Origin: a virus
Length of the DNA: 22,050 bases
Reading direction: 5' to 3' (one strand)
IMG/VR virus record: IMGVR_UViG_3300045931_000045
Location: 1 to 22,050 of that record
The position numbers were made by a program, and so were the translations under genes. Position 1 is the first letter of the stretch, and each line of letters begins with the position of its first letter. Shown one piece after another: positions 4,585 through 12,507 of this stretch. The notes under the pieces are model-generated. The model was not told the origin of the DNA. It was given only the letters and a program-made list of their open reading frames with translations, and ran no database searches.

Positions 4585-6176
4585 GTCACAACCTGCCCGT
4601 TGATCTTCACGGTCACCGGTCCGGCTGCGGTGAGTGTGATATTGACCTCGGCCTGCTCGTCCGGCGGTATCGGTTCTGGCTCGGGCGGTTCCGGCGCGCT
4701 GTCCATGAGGGCCTGCACATCCTGCAGAAGCACGTCGGCCTCATCCCGCAATTCAAGTTCTTTGCGCGTTACGGGTCCCCAGTGCTGTCGCCGTTTTCGC
4801 AATCCAATGGCGGTCACCATGGCGGCGAATGCCGGCGAGTGCTTGGCCAGGAACTGATAGCGCGCCCCGTCGCCCATGCCGTATGAACCGATGTCGCTGG
4901 CATTCGGCGATCCGGTCCCCTCTCGGAACTGCGGCCAGAACCCGTTCGGGTCGCCCCAATAGCCGGTGAGCATCGGCGGAATGGCCGGATCTGCGGTGGC
5001 GATGTTCCATGACGTTTGGAATAGCCCGGCTTCGGCCGTATCCGCCTGTACGTTCGATGCCGTGGTGTCCCGGCCCTCCCAGTACACCCCCGACGATTCC
5101 CGAACCCCTAGGCCAATCATGAGGACAAACAGGTGCCGCAGCGTGTCGAGGCCGGCCTGGCTGTTGTCCCAACCCTTGGCCTGCATTTCGGAGCGGTACC
5201 AGGTCAGAACGTCGGTATCGGCATTGTTGCGGTCCGCCTGTGCCATGGCGGCGGCACTCGCACTGCCGGTCTTGTACCAGTCGACCGCCAGCGCAAAACT
5301 GCAGGCCATACCGGCGAGGTATCCGGGCGGGGCCTTGCCGCGATCCTTCCACGAGTAGTCAAGCAGCGGGCTCTCATCGACGAGCTCGACGATGTCCGCG
5401 ATCATGGTGTCGGACAGGCCGGATTCGCCGTCCTTCTGTTTCTGATCGAGGTCGTCGAGGGCGGCCCACGTGTTGGGCCCAACCTGGCCGTCTGCGGTGA
5501 GGCCGGCCGCGGCCTGGAAACTCTTGACCACTGCATCCGTGGTTGGGCCGAAATCACCATCAGCTGGCACCTGCAGGATGCGCTGCACCTCGGCGACGTC
5601 AGCGCCGCTGTCGCCCTGGCTGACGGTGCGCTCGGGCATAGGAGCACCCTTGGGCCACACGTACTTGATGACATCGCTTTTCGAGTAATTCGAGACGTTG
5701 ACCGCGTCGCTCTGGTTGCCACCCCTGCACTTGTTCGAGCCGTTGGTCTCGCCCTCCCACAAGGTGACGTGACCGCCACCCGATCTCGTCATGACAATGA
5801 TACAGCCCAAGATAGGATCGGCGATCTCAACGAAGCCCGGATCGTATGCGAACGATTGCGCCCACAAAAACTTATCGGTGTCGGTTGCGCCGAACGGCGG
5901 ACGAACGTCTGCCGTCGCGCAGCAGAATGCCGCGCACAGTCCACACCACGCGATCGAATCGTGGTTGTACTGGGCGCAGTAGCTGGCCATCTCGGGATAC
6001 TTGCGGGCGATATAGTCGGCCATCGCCAAGATTTTGCTATTGTCCGCATCGCCCGGTGTTTCCGTCAATCCGGTGATGGCGCGCATGGTGTTGAGCCACG
6101 GAGGTACGCCTGCCGTCTGCGTGGCCATCGCGGCCTGGACGTCAGCCTTGGTCGGCTGCTTCGCTTTCTTTGCCAT
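4581..6176 (-). CDS. Multidomain endolysin: CHAP-like amidase, peptidoglycan-binding, lysozyme-like
   Basis: The 531-residue protein combines three parts. Residues 25-175 resemble the TIGR02594/CHAP-type cysteine hydrolases, with a probable nucleophile C78 in AWCGLCAAFC and a His at H136 in GGGHVTLWEG. Residues 186-240 form a peptidoglycan-binding domain 1 (GADVAEVQRILQV, GDFGPTTDAVVKSFQ, GPNTWAAL). Residues 350-460 hold a lysozyme-like core with GLGVRESSGVYW, E360 being the likely catalytic acid. A Pro/Glu linker (495-506) precedes a short β-rich C-terminus. I see no signal peptide, so release would depend on a holin. I chose ATG 6176 over the upstream frame extension (to 6281) because GGGTGAG lies just before it and the tail-fibre gene ends at 6182. 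It would degrade host peptidoglycan at lysis. Confidence 0.82.
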   Translation of the reverse strand: MAKKAKQPTKADVQAAMATQTAGVPPWLNTMRAITGLTETPGDADNSKILAMADYIARKYPEMASYCAQYNHDSIAWCGLCAAFCCATADVRPPFGATDTDKFLWAQSFAYDPGFVEIADPILGCIIVMTRSGGGHVTLWEGETNGSNKCRGGNQSDAVNVSNYSKSDVIKYVWPKGAPMPERTVSQGDSGADVAEVQRILQVPADGDFGPTTDAVVKSFQAAAGLTADGQVGPNTWAALDDLDQKQKDGESGLSDTMIADIVELVDESPLLDYSWKDRGKAPPGYLAGMACSFALAVDWYKTGSASAAAMAQADRNNADTDVLTWYRSEMQAKGWDNSQAGLDTLRHLFVLMIGLGVRESSGVYWEGRDTTASNVQADTAEAGLFQTSWNIATADPAIPPMLTGYWGDPNGFWPQFREGTGSPNASDIGSYGMGDGARYQFLAKHSPAFAAMVTAIGLRKRRQHWGPVTRKELELRDEADVLLQDVQALMDSAPEPPEPEPIPPDEQAEVNITLTAAGPVTVKINGQVVT

Positions 6177-6181
6177 TGTTC

Positions 6182-8542
6182 TCACCCAAAATTTCCGAAA
6201 CCAGATGGCGCAGTATGTGCGAATGAAGTCGCGCCAAAATTGGCCGTGACCGTCTCGTTTGCAGTTGCAGCACAAGTCCAAACCACGAAGTATGGTCCGG
6301 CGTTGAGCCCAGAAATGTCAAAACCGCCGGTGTTGGTCGCCGGATTGGCCGCGCCGCTGTTGTTCCAGTTGCCGTTGTTCTTGCGGAACCAGATGCGCTC
6401 GTTGTCCAGGTCGAGCGCCATGTCGATCAGATCGCCGGTGGTGTAGGTTACAATAGTCCCGATGCTGCCAGAATCTAGGAACACCTGCCCCAGGACACTG
6501 TAGTAGCCGACACCATCAGCATCCGCGCCGGGGAAATCGGAGGTGGCTTCAATTGGCAGGCTGGAGTTCGCGAGTCCGATGAAGACGCCACTGCCAGCAA
6601 CGAGGCTAGAAAATTCACAGTAGTATTTTCCAGACGACTTTCCGGCCACCGTCCGGACAGAGTTGTTGCTTGCCCCTTCGATTGATGTGGCAGTCAGATC
6701 GCCGTTGCTCAGATTGATGGACGAGGATTTGTCGGCCGAGTTCCACGTCGTCGATGCCGCTGCTGGCAGCACGGCGTCTGCAAACAGGCTACCAGCACCC
6801 GCCATGCTCACTTGCAGCCGCAGTTTAGATCGCGCCAGCGCTGACAGAACGCCGGCGCCGGCAAACGTCGCATGCAATTGCAGCAGTTCGGCCGGCAATT
6901 GAGCATTCGCTTGCAGCGCGCTTGCCCCGGCGAGCGCGGCCTGCGCTCGAGCGTTCTGCCGCGTCAGCGCAGTGAGAACGCCGCTGCCCCCGAAGATGGC
7001 ATCCAGCGTGTCGACGGACGGCGCAATAATTGACGTGGTTTCGTAGCCGTAAAGTGTAAGGCTTCCGCTTTTCCAGCTTGCCGCGGCACCGAAGCGGAAT
7101 TGCAGACCAGTGATTGCGCCGAGATTCTTCAGCCGTCCGGAACCCTTCGCCGTCGCCATGCCGCCCGGAGTGTTGGCGGCAATCTGCCAGTCGAACAGGA
7201 CATACACCGTCACGCCCAGTGTCGGCGTGCTGAATCTGATCCAGCCATTCAGCGCCACGTCATCGTCGGCGGCCGAGTACAAAACGATCTCGTCATCGGC
7301 CGACGAAGCTGATGCGGTGAGCGAAAACTGAGTACCCTCAGTCCTGTTCCACGCGTAGTCAGCAGTGCCGTCGTTGAAGCCCGGACTGTTGCCGCTCGCC
7401 AGGCGCAGGTTGAACGACTGCCCAGTGAACTGCGGCGTCAGATTGCTGAAGCGAATCTCGTATGCGTTAAACGTGCTGTCGAGGTTTGCCGTGAACTCTG
7501 CAGAGGTGTCGCCGCTATCAATGCTTATGGTTTCCAATTTGCGGCAGCCGTTGTCATATGGAATTGGGCTCTCGCCAGGCAGATATTCCGCATCGATCTC
7601 ACCGCCCGTGCCGATCGGCACATAGCGGCGGACCCGCGATGTCACGCCGTCAGTTACGTCGATCCGGTAAGAGCCGCCCGCGACGTGGAAAAAATATGGG
7701 CCGTCTGCGGCCTCATACTGCTCTGTCGGCGGCGTGAAGTTCGACGTGTGACGCGCCGTCCCGACCGAGATGCGGAACTCGTCAATGTTGCCGGTCCACA
7801 ACTCCGAGAACTCGGTCAGCCCGCCGACGCGAACCTCGGTCGCGCCAGGGTTTACTGTTCCAGAGAACGCAACATCGCCGCCTTGCTGCGCGCCGTCCAC
7901 AAAGAGCTTGAGCGTATTTCCGGTGCGGACGAACTCGACGTGGTGCCAGCCAGGGTTCAGGCTGCTGGTGTATTGGGTTGTCCCGGTGACCGTCGTCGCC
8001 GTCGCTATCGCCGCCACACTGGCGGTAATGACGTTGCCTGCGGTTTTTCTTATCTGCCAGGACGAGTTGCCATGCGCGAGCGTGCTGAACGCCACTTGCT
8101 GCGCGAGAACGCGGGCCGCGCCGCCTGCGTCCTCGGCCAGGAAGCGCAGGTCGATCGTGAAGTCGCCGGCGCCGAGATCGAGATCGTCATACTCGTCAGT
8201 CTCGATCGTGTCATTGAACGAAGTGCCCAGCAACAGCGATGTCCCGAACGCGCCTTCGCTGTCGATCTGCGCCGCGCCGGTTGCCGTCCACGCGCGCGTG
8301 ACGAGCGCGCCGTCGTCGACGATAGACTGCGATCCGATCGCGCCCTCGAAATGCAGAAGCACGTTGGTGAAACTGTCGTTGCCGCCCACCGGCGCGAATG
8401 GATTTGATCGCGCGACCGTTCCCTCACGATCGCTGAACAGGCTGGCGGCCCCGCCGTCCTCGTCCGTGACCGTGACGCTGGTCGGGACAATGACGTCGCC
8501 TTCATCATCGAATTCGCATTCTGAGAACCGCGCCAGCGTCAC
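6182..8542 (-). CDS. Tail fibre / receptor-binding protein with LamG, 20-residue repeats and SPRY domain
   Basis: This 786-residue virion protein starts at GTG 8542, overlapping the previous stop as GTGA. It is modular. Residues 1-50 and 279-320 are two halves of a module found intact in the neighbouring 277-residue protein. Between them, about residues 55-275, lies a LamG/concanavalin-like domain (LHFEG, NPGWHHVEFVRTG, KLFVDG, IDEFRIS-x-GTARH). Residues 335-500 match the second half of the neighbour, ending GSLTLYGYE. Residues 514-590 hold four copies of an AxFAGAGxLSAxA repeat, shared with the repeat protein at 18999-20465. Residues 597-786 form a SPRY domain (GKYYCEFSSL, GVGYYS, DLIDMALDLDNERIWFRKNN, VTANFG). 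Host glycan or receptor binding is the likely task. Confidence 0.75.
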   Translation of the reverse strand: MTLARFSECEFDDEGDVIVPTSVTVTDEDGGAASLFSDREGTVARSNPFAPVGGNDSFTNVLLHFEGAIGSQSIVDDGALVTRAWTATGAAQIDSEGAFGTSLLLGTSFNDTIETDEYDDLDLGAGDFTIDLRFLAEDAGGAARVLAQQVAFSTLAHGNSSWQIRKTAGNVITASVAAIATATTVTGTTQYTSSLNPGWHHVEFVRTGNTLKLFVDGAQQGGDVAFSGTVNPGATEVRVGGLTEFSELWTGNIDEFRISVGTARHTSNFTPPTEQYEAADGPYFFHVAGGSYRIDVTDGVTSRVRRYVPIGTGGEIDAEYLPGESPIPYDNGCRKLETISIDSGDTSAEFTANLDSTFNAYEIRFSNLTPQFTGQSFNLRLASGNSPGFNDGTADYAWNRTEGTQFSLTASASSADDEIVLYSAADDDVALNGWIRFSTPTLGVTVYVLFDWQIAANTPGGMATAKGSGRLKNLGAITGLQFRFGAAASWKSGSLTLYGYETTSIIAPSVDTLDAIFGGSGVLTALTRQNARAQAALAGASALQANAQLPAELLQLHATFAGAGVLSALARSKLRLQVSMAGAGSLFADAVLPAAASTTWNSADKSSSINLSNGDLTATSIEGASNNSVRTVAGKSSGKYYCEFSSLVAGSGVFIGLANSSLPIEATSDFPGADADGVGYYSVLGQVFLDSGSIGTIVTYTTGDLIDMALDLDNERIWFRKNNGNWNNSGAANPATNTGGFDISGLNAGPYFVVWTCAATANETVTANFGATSFAHTAPSGFGNFG
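6773..7003 (-). repeat. Four copies of the same 20-residue repeat inside the tail fibre gene
   Basis: Residues 514-590 of the 786-residue fibre consist of four units (AIFGGSGVLTAL, AALAGASALQAN, ATFAGAGVLSAL, SMAGAGSLFADA, each followed by 8-11 variable residues). They match the consensus of the 19-copy array at 19143-20381, so both proteins share one repeat family. Confidence 0.75.
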
Positions 8543-9372
8543 TTGAGGAAGCCATAGAGCGATACTGAACCGGATGTGATCGTGCCAGTGCTCGGCAGGA
8601 TACGGACGGCCGTGATAGCAGTGAGCGCGGCGATGTAGCGGCCCGAGCCAAATGTGGTAACGATTTCAGGATGAGGACTCAGATAGACGCCCTGCCATCC
8701 GAACATCTTGTAGATCGTCGAGGATTCTGGATTGCTGAAAAAGATGTTGAAGTTGAAACTTTCGGACGCGTCATTGCCGATCGAATTGGCGAGCTTGATC
8801 TGATTATCGGCGCTGTCCCCGCTCGCCGTGATTGCCGGTGACACGGTGCCGTCATTCAGTTGCCAGGCGTAGTCAGAGGCTCCGGCTTGATACGTCGGCC
8901 CGCCGCCGGTGCCGATGCGCAGCCACATCGCGGCGCCATCGCTCGATGGCCGGAGACTGCTGCCTCGCAGTTCGAACGAGTCAAAGTAGGCATCATACCC
9001 AGAGAGCAGAAAATCGAGCTGGGCGCTGGCGCTAGCGGTTTGCGTGTCGAGCAGATAGACCGCGGCCTGTCCAGCTGCCGCGGCCGCTGCGGTGATGTCG
9101 AATTCCGCAGCCGTGCCGATCCCCTTGTAACGAACGGTGCGGCGAAAATTTCCCTTGGTGGCGATGATGCGATACGCGCCGCCCAGGACGTGGAACGAGA
9201 ATGATCCATCGGCATTGCCAGTAAACGGATTGGTTATCGGCGTCGCGCCAGCCCGGTCGCTGTAGAGCGCTGCCAGTGCGCCAGTCAGTTCCGAACGCAC
9301 CTCGATCGTCGGGCTCGCCTGCACATTGCCCGACGCGTCGACAACGAAACTCTGATAGCGCGCCAGTGCCAT
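8539..9372 (-). CDS. Tail fibre-like protein, short paralogue of the next gene
   Basis: The 277-residue protein has an N-terminal β-module (MALARYQSFVVDASGNVQAS, a SDRAGATPITNPF loop, FHVLGGAYRIIATKG, VRYKGIGTAAEFD). A short alanine-rich helix (95-105) follows, then a C-terminal β-sandwich with ASDYAWQLNDG and a final SGSVSLYGF. Both parts recur in the downstream 786-residue protein, but without its LamG, repeat and SPRY additions. The two genes therefore look like a tandem duplication that diversified. The N-terminal module probably docks on the baseplate, and the rest forms a trimeric or monomeric fibre tip. It starts at ATG 9372, three bases after the stop of the hub gene. I cannot assign a receptor. 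Confidence 0.65.
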   Translation of the reverse strand: MALARYQSFVVDASGNVQASPTIEVRSELTGALAALYSDRAGATPITNPFTGNADGSFSFHVLGGAYRIIATKGNFRRTVRYKGIGTAAEFDITAAAAAAGQAAVYLLDTQTASASAQLDFLLSGYDAYFDSFELRGSSLRPSSDGAAMWLRIGTGGGPTYQAGASDYAWQLNDGTVSPAITASGDSADNQIKLANSIGNDASESFNFNIFFSNPESSTIYKMFGWQGVYLSPHPEIVTTFGSGRYIAALTAITAVRILPSTGTITSGSVSLYGFLK

Positions 9373-9375
9373 GGG

Positions 9376-11664
9376 TTAAACCTGCGGCCCGACGATGTCG
9401 CCTGTAACGGTAAACGTCACGAAGGCGACGCCGTCGATCGCATTGCCGGCGGCCCCGCCCGATCCGGCAGTACCGCCGGCCAAGGCCGCGGCATTCTGAC
9501 CAGCAACACCAGGACCCCCGCCGTAGCCGCCGTTGCAGTTCACCTCGATGCCAGGACTGCCGCCGGTGGTGAACGTTCCCGACTGACCCTCTGAGGTGCC
9601 GCCGCCGCCCAGGCCAGGCACTCGGCCTGCCCCGCCGCCGCCGCCGCCCACACGGCTGCCGCCAGGACCGATGCCCATGCCGCCGCCGCCGCCGCCGCCC
9701 CAGATCGAACCGTTGTTCTCCAGGCTGAATGCGACCGTGGTCTTGAGCGCCGTGCCACCCGGTTGACCGTCGTTCGCGAATGCCAGACCGCCGGCGCGAC
9801 CACCAGCACCGGCTATCATGCCGTTGTTGATCAGGACGCGCGTGACGCCGGCCGGCCAGGATCCCCAATCGAGCGATACCAATTCGCTGGAAGTCGATCC
9901 AATTTTGATCGAGGTGTTCACGTAGACGGTGACGGTATCGCCGGATATCGGCTCGGGGAACAGTTCGTCATGCCGCGTCCTGATGTTGATATTGTTCTCG
10001 TCAGAGTCGAAGATGATCGTGTGTTGAGTTGGGTCGACGATCGCGCCCGCGTATTCCGTGAACAGCATTTCCTCGGCTTCGACCACGTATTCCTCGGCCT
10101 TCGGCTTGATTCTGGTCACAGTGATCGGCGTAGTTGTCTCCGCTCCGGTGTCGTCCTGGATCATCCAGCCGCCGAGCTGGTAGCCGCCGCCGAGCGTCGG
10201 ATCAGTGCCGGCGTCACGCGCAAGCGCCAACGTGAAACGGCGCGGCGCGGTGACGTAACGGCTCAGATACGCATAGCCCAGGCGCTCTGCGACTGCACGA
10301 CCGCCGGCTGCTACACCATCAGCCAGGATGCGCGCAATCGACGCGCCGCCGAACGTCTCTTCTGCCTCCTCGTCGAACACCTCGACCATTGATCGGTAAT
10401 TTTCTAGCTCGTCATGGCGCTTCAGCGGATTGACTTGCCCAAAATAGACCTGCACGCGCGTGACGCGCTTCTCTGGCTGCTCCTTGGCTTCCAGGGTGCC
10501 GGCCTTTATGTTGCCGCCGTCATAAACGTCGGCCTCGGTGCCGATCGCACGCAACACCTGAAACCGTATCTGTTGAGTAATCTCGTCCTGCCAGACCGCG
10601 GCGCCCATCTGCTTCAGAAGCCGACTAATCAGTGTGTTGACGCCTGTCGGCTCCGCGACGTTGACCGTATAAACGTTGCCAATGAAACTTGCCGATTCCG
10701 CCTGCCATTCCGAGAGATTGATCAGTCCGGCGCTCACGCCCGCATAGTTGACAAGCCAATCCCAGATGATGTCGACGCCATCCTGGCCCACTGCCCGGTA
10801 GACGACCTGCACGCGATCGCCGGCCGAATGCGCCACCGCCTCGGTATTCAGTTGAGCACGGACAATCGTGAGAGTGTCGCTGGCGCGCGTGAACGAGACG
10901 ATTTCCTTGCCGCCGATGTTGGCATAGCCCGATGCGGGATAGGTCGCGCCGATGCCGGCCTCTGAGAGCACCAGCGACAGCGCGCCAGAGGTGATGTCAG
11001 ATTGCAGAAATCCGTTGCTCGCAGCCGGCGCCTGAGATCGATCAGAATCAGCCAGCTTGAGAGTGTCCTTGGCAATGATGGAAAAGTAGCCAGCAGGAGT
11101 TGGCCCGTCCGTGCTCTCGATGATGTAATGTCGCGTTTCCATGTCCTCGATTTCATCACCCAGGACGCCTCGGATCAGGCGCAGCGCTCTGCCTCGCAAG
11201 GATGGATGACGGAAACGAAACTTGCCCCAGAATGTGCCCTGCTCGAATGGATCGTAATCGCGCTCGGAAAGATACTTGTCGAAGCCAACGCCGGTGTCCG
11301 AGTGCTTGCTGTCGCGCATGGTCACCCGGATCGAACCGCGAGTGCCCAAGTCTTGGCCGAGCGACACAGTCTGCGGCGTCACATCGACATCTTCTGGGCG
11401 CTGAATGAATGGCAGACAGTCGATGTCAGTCGGCAAATAATCGGTGTCCAGCGCAAAACGCAGCGTGGTGGGAACCTGAGGGCAGTCCCCTGGCTCGTCC
11501 AGGTCGGTGTAATTCGGTAAATCCTGGCAGGTGCCCCGACTCTGAAAACATTTTCTTGTACCAGTAGGCGGCGACGACGTTAGAGACGCGGTGCACGGCG
11601 AAACGCCGTATGTGAGCGAGCAGTATGATATGTCGATCTCGACATAAAGCAGAACTTCGCTCAT
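9376..11664 (-). CDS. Baseplate/tail hub protein with Cys-rich N-terminus and polyglycine C-terminus
   Basis: The 762-residue protein starts with six cysteines in the first 83 residues (C15, C24, C39, C46, C61, C83; motifs CSLTYGVSPC and RKCFQSRGTCQDLPNY). I associate this feature with a family of siphophage central tail proteins. The middle (about 90-600) reads as baseplate hub or tip protein, with GTFWGKFRFRHP and long mixed α/β stretches. From about residue 615 to the end it is glycine-rich (GMIAGAGGRAGG, a seven-Gly run, several GGGG runs, NGGYGGGPG), typical of polyglycine-type receptor-binding modules. It lies between the distal tail protein and the fibres, as expected for the hub. It probably carries the fibres and contacts the cell surface. 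The exact domain assignment needs structure prediction. Confidence 0.65.
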   Translation of the reverse strand: MSEVLLYVEIDISYCSLTYGVSPCTASLTSSPPTGTRKCFQSRGTCQDLPNYTDLDEPGDCPQVPTTLRFALDTDYLPTDIDCLPFIQRPEDVDVTPQTVSLGQDLGTRGSIRVTMRDSKHSDTGVGFDKYLSERDYDPFEQGTFWGKFRFRHPSLRGRALRLIRGVLGDEIEDMETRHYIIESTDGPTPAGYFSIIAKDTLKLADSDRSQAPAASNGFLQSDITSGALSLVLSEAGIGATYPASGYANIGGKEIVSFTRASDTLTIVRAQLNTEAVAHSAGDRVQVVYRAVGQDGVDIIWDWLVNYAGVSAGLINLSEWQAESASFIGNVYTVNVAEPTGVNTLISRLLKQMGAAVWQDEITQQIRFQVLRAIGTEADVYDGGNIKAGTLEAKEQPEKRVTRVQVYFGQVNPLKRHDELENYRSMVEVFDEEAEETFGGASIARILADGVAAGGRAVAERLGYAYLSRYVTAPRRFTLALARDAGTDPTLGGGYQLGGWMIQDDTGAETTTPITVTRIKPKAEEYVVEAEEMLFTEYAGAIVDPTQHTIIFDSDENNINIRTRHDELFPEPISGDTVTVYVNTSIKIGSTSSELVSLDWGSWPAGVTRVLINNGMIAGAGGRAGGLAFANDGQPGGTALKTTVAFSLENNGSIWGGGGGGGMGIGPGGSRVGGGGGGAGRVPGLGGGGTSEGQSGTFTTGGSPGIEVNCNGGYGGGPGVAGQNAAALAGGTAGSGGAAGNAIDGVAFVTFTVTGDIVGPQV

Positions 11665-11667
11665 CGC

Positions 11668-12507
11668 TCACGCAATGCCCCGCATGGCCAATGTGGTATG
11701 CACACGCTGCGTGATGGTGCTGGTCACGGCGTCCGGGTTGTTAGTGAGCCACGCGTAAGACGCTTCCAACGGATAAGTCTCCGGGTGCCACGCGAAAAAG
11801 AACGGCTTGGTGCGGGCGAACTGCAGGAACGGGTCCATGTAGGTGCGCCACCAATCCGGCTCGAAATGCTCGAAGCGCGCCTCAGACTCGCGCCATTCCT
11901 GCAACAGCGTGCGGCCAAGGAAGTTTCCAGTCTCGCTCATGCCGTTGACGACGATCGAGCGCCGGCCGTACTTCATGGGAACGTGATCAGCTTCAACCGT
12001 GATGCTGCGCTGAGGCACCAGCAGCTTGCCGACGTACATCGAACCGATTCGCGGCGACTCGCTGCCGCCCTGGATGCGCAGCCGGATGTGCGTCAACGGC
12101 TGCGGCTCGAAACGAAAGATCGTCGGTGAATCGTCTGGCAGCAGCATCTCGTCGATCAGCGTGACGTAAGGCTGATCGGGCGAATCAGGTGCGACGTCGA
12201 TCTTGCCTTCGACCGAAACCGTGAAGCCGCCGCTGCCGAGGTTGTGCGCGGCGATCGCCAGATAATCGATATCGTCGCCATAGGTGATGCCGCTGACCGA
12301 CACATACTCGTCGGAAGCGGTGTTGGCGCCGCCGAGCCAGTACAGATGGGTCGCTGGATTGGCAATATTGGTCACTGGGTGCGATGAATCTTCAGTGGTG
12401 CTGTCCACGTTGCTGCTGGTCGCAAGCTGATGGTAGCCAATCCACGGGCATCCTGGCGGCCCCTCATCGACTTCAGCCAGGACAAGCGAGCTGCTCAGCA
12501 CGATCAT
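11668..12507 (-). CDS. Distal tail / minor tail protein, 279 residues
   Basis: A 279-residue β-rich protein directly after the tape measure gene, coupled to it by an ATGA overlap (12504-12507). It contains a galactose-binding-like or carbohydrate-binding-like first half (residues about 30-165, with LAIAAHNLGSGGFTVSVEG and THIRLRIQGG). A second half has features common in siphophage distal tail proteins (KYGRRSIVVNGMSETGNFLG, WRESEARFEHFEPDWW, KPFFFAWHPETYP, TLAMRGIA). In such phages the gene after the tape measure usually encodes the distal tail protein, the ring joining tube to baseplate. I infer this role from order and fold pattern and cannot name an exact family. Confidence 0.65.
   Translation of the reverse strand: MIVLSSSLVLAEVDEGPPGCPWIGYHQLATSSNVDSTTEDSSHPVTNIANPATHLYWLGGANTASDEYVSVSGITYGDDIDYLAIAAHNLGSGGFTVSVEGKIDVAPDSPDQPYVTLIDEMLLPDDSPTIFRFEPQPLTHIRLRIQGGSESPRIGSMYVGKLLVPQRSITVEADHVPMKYGRRSIVVNGMSETGNFLGRTLLQEWRESEARFEHFEPDWWRTYMDPFLQFARTKPFFFAWHPETYPLEASYAWLTNNPDAVTSTITQRVHTTLAMRGIA

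Noticed and set aside
5133-6446. A 437-residue open frame on the plus strand
   Set aside because: It lies antisense over the endolysin and the end of the tail fibre, both of which have clear domains and motifs; its translation has no recognisable pattern. A high-GC shadow frame.
7685-8546. Two long plus-strand frames (240 and 258 residues) antisense to the LamG fibre
   Set aside because: They mirror a well-supported gene in GC-rich DNA. No ribosome binding site or domain signature supports them.
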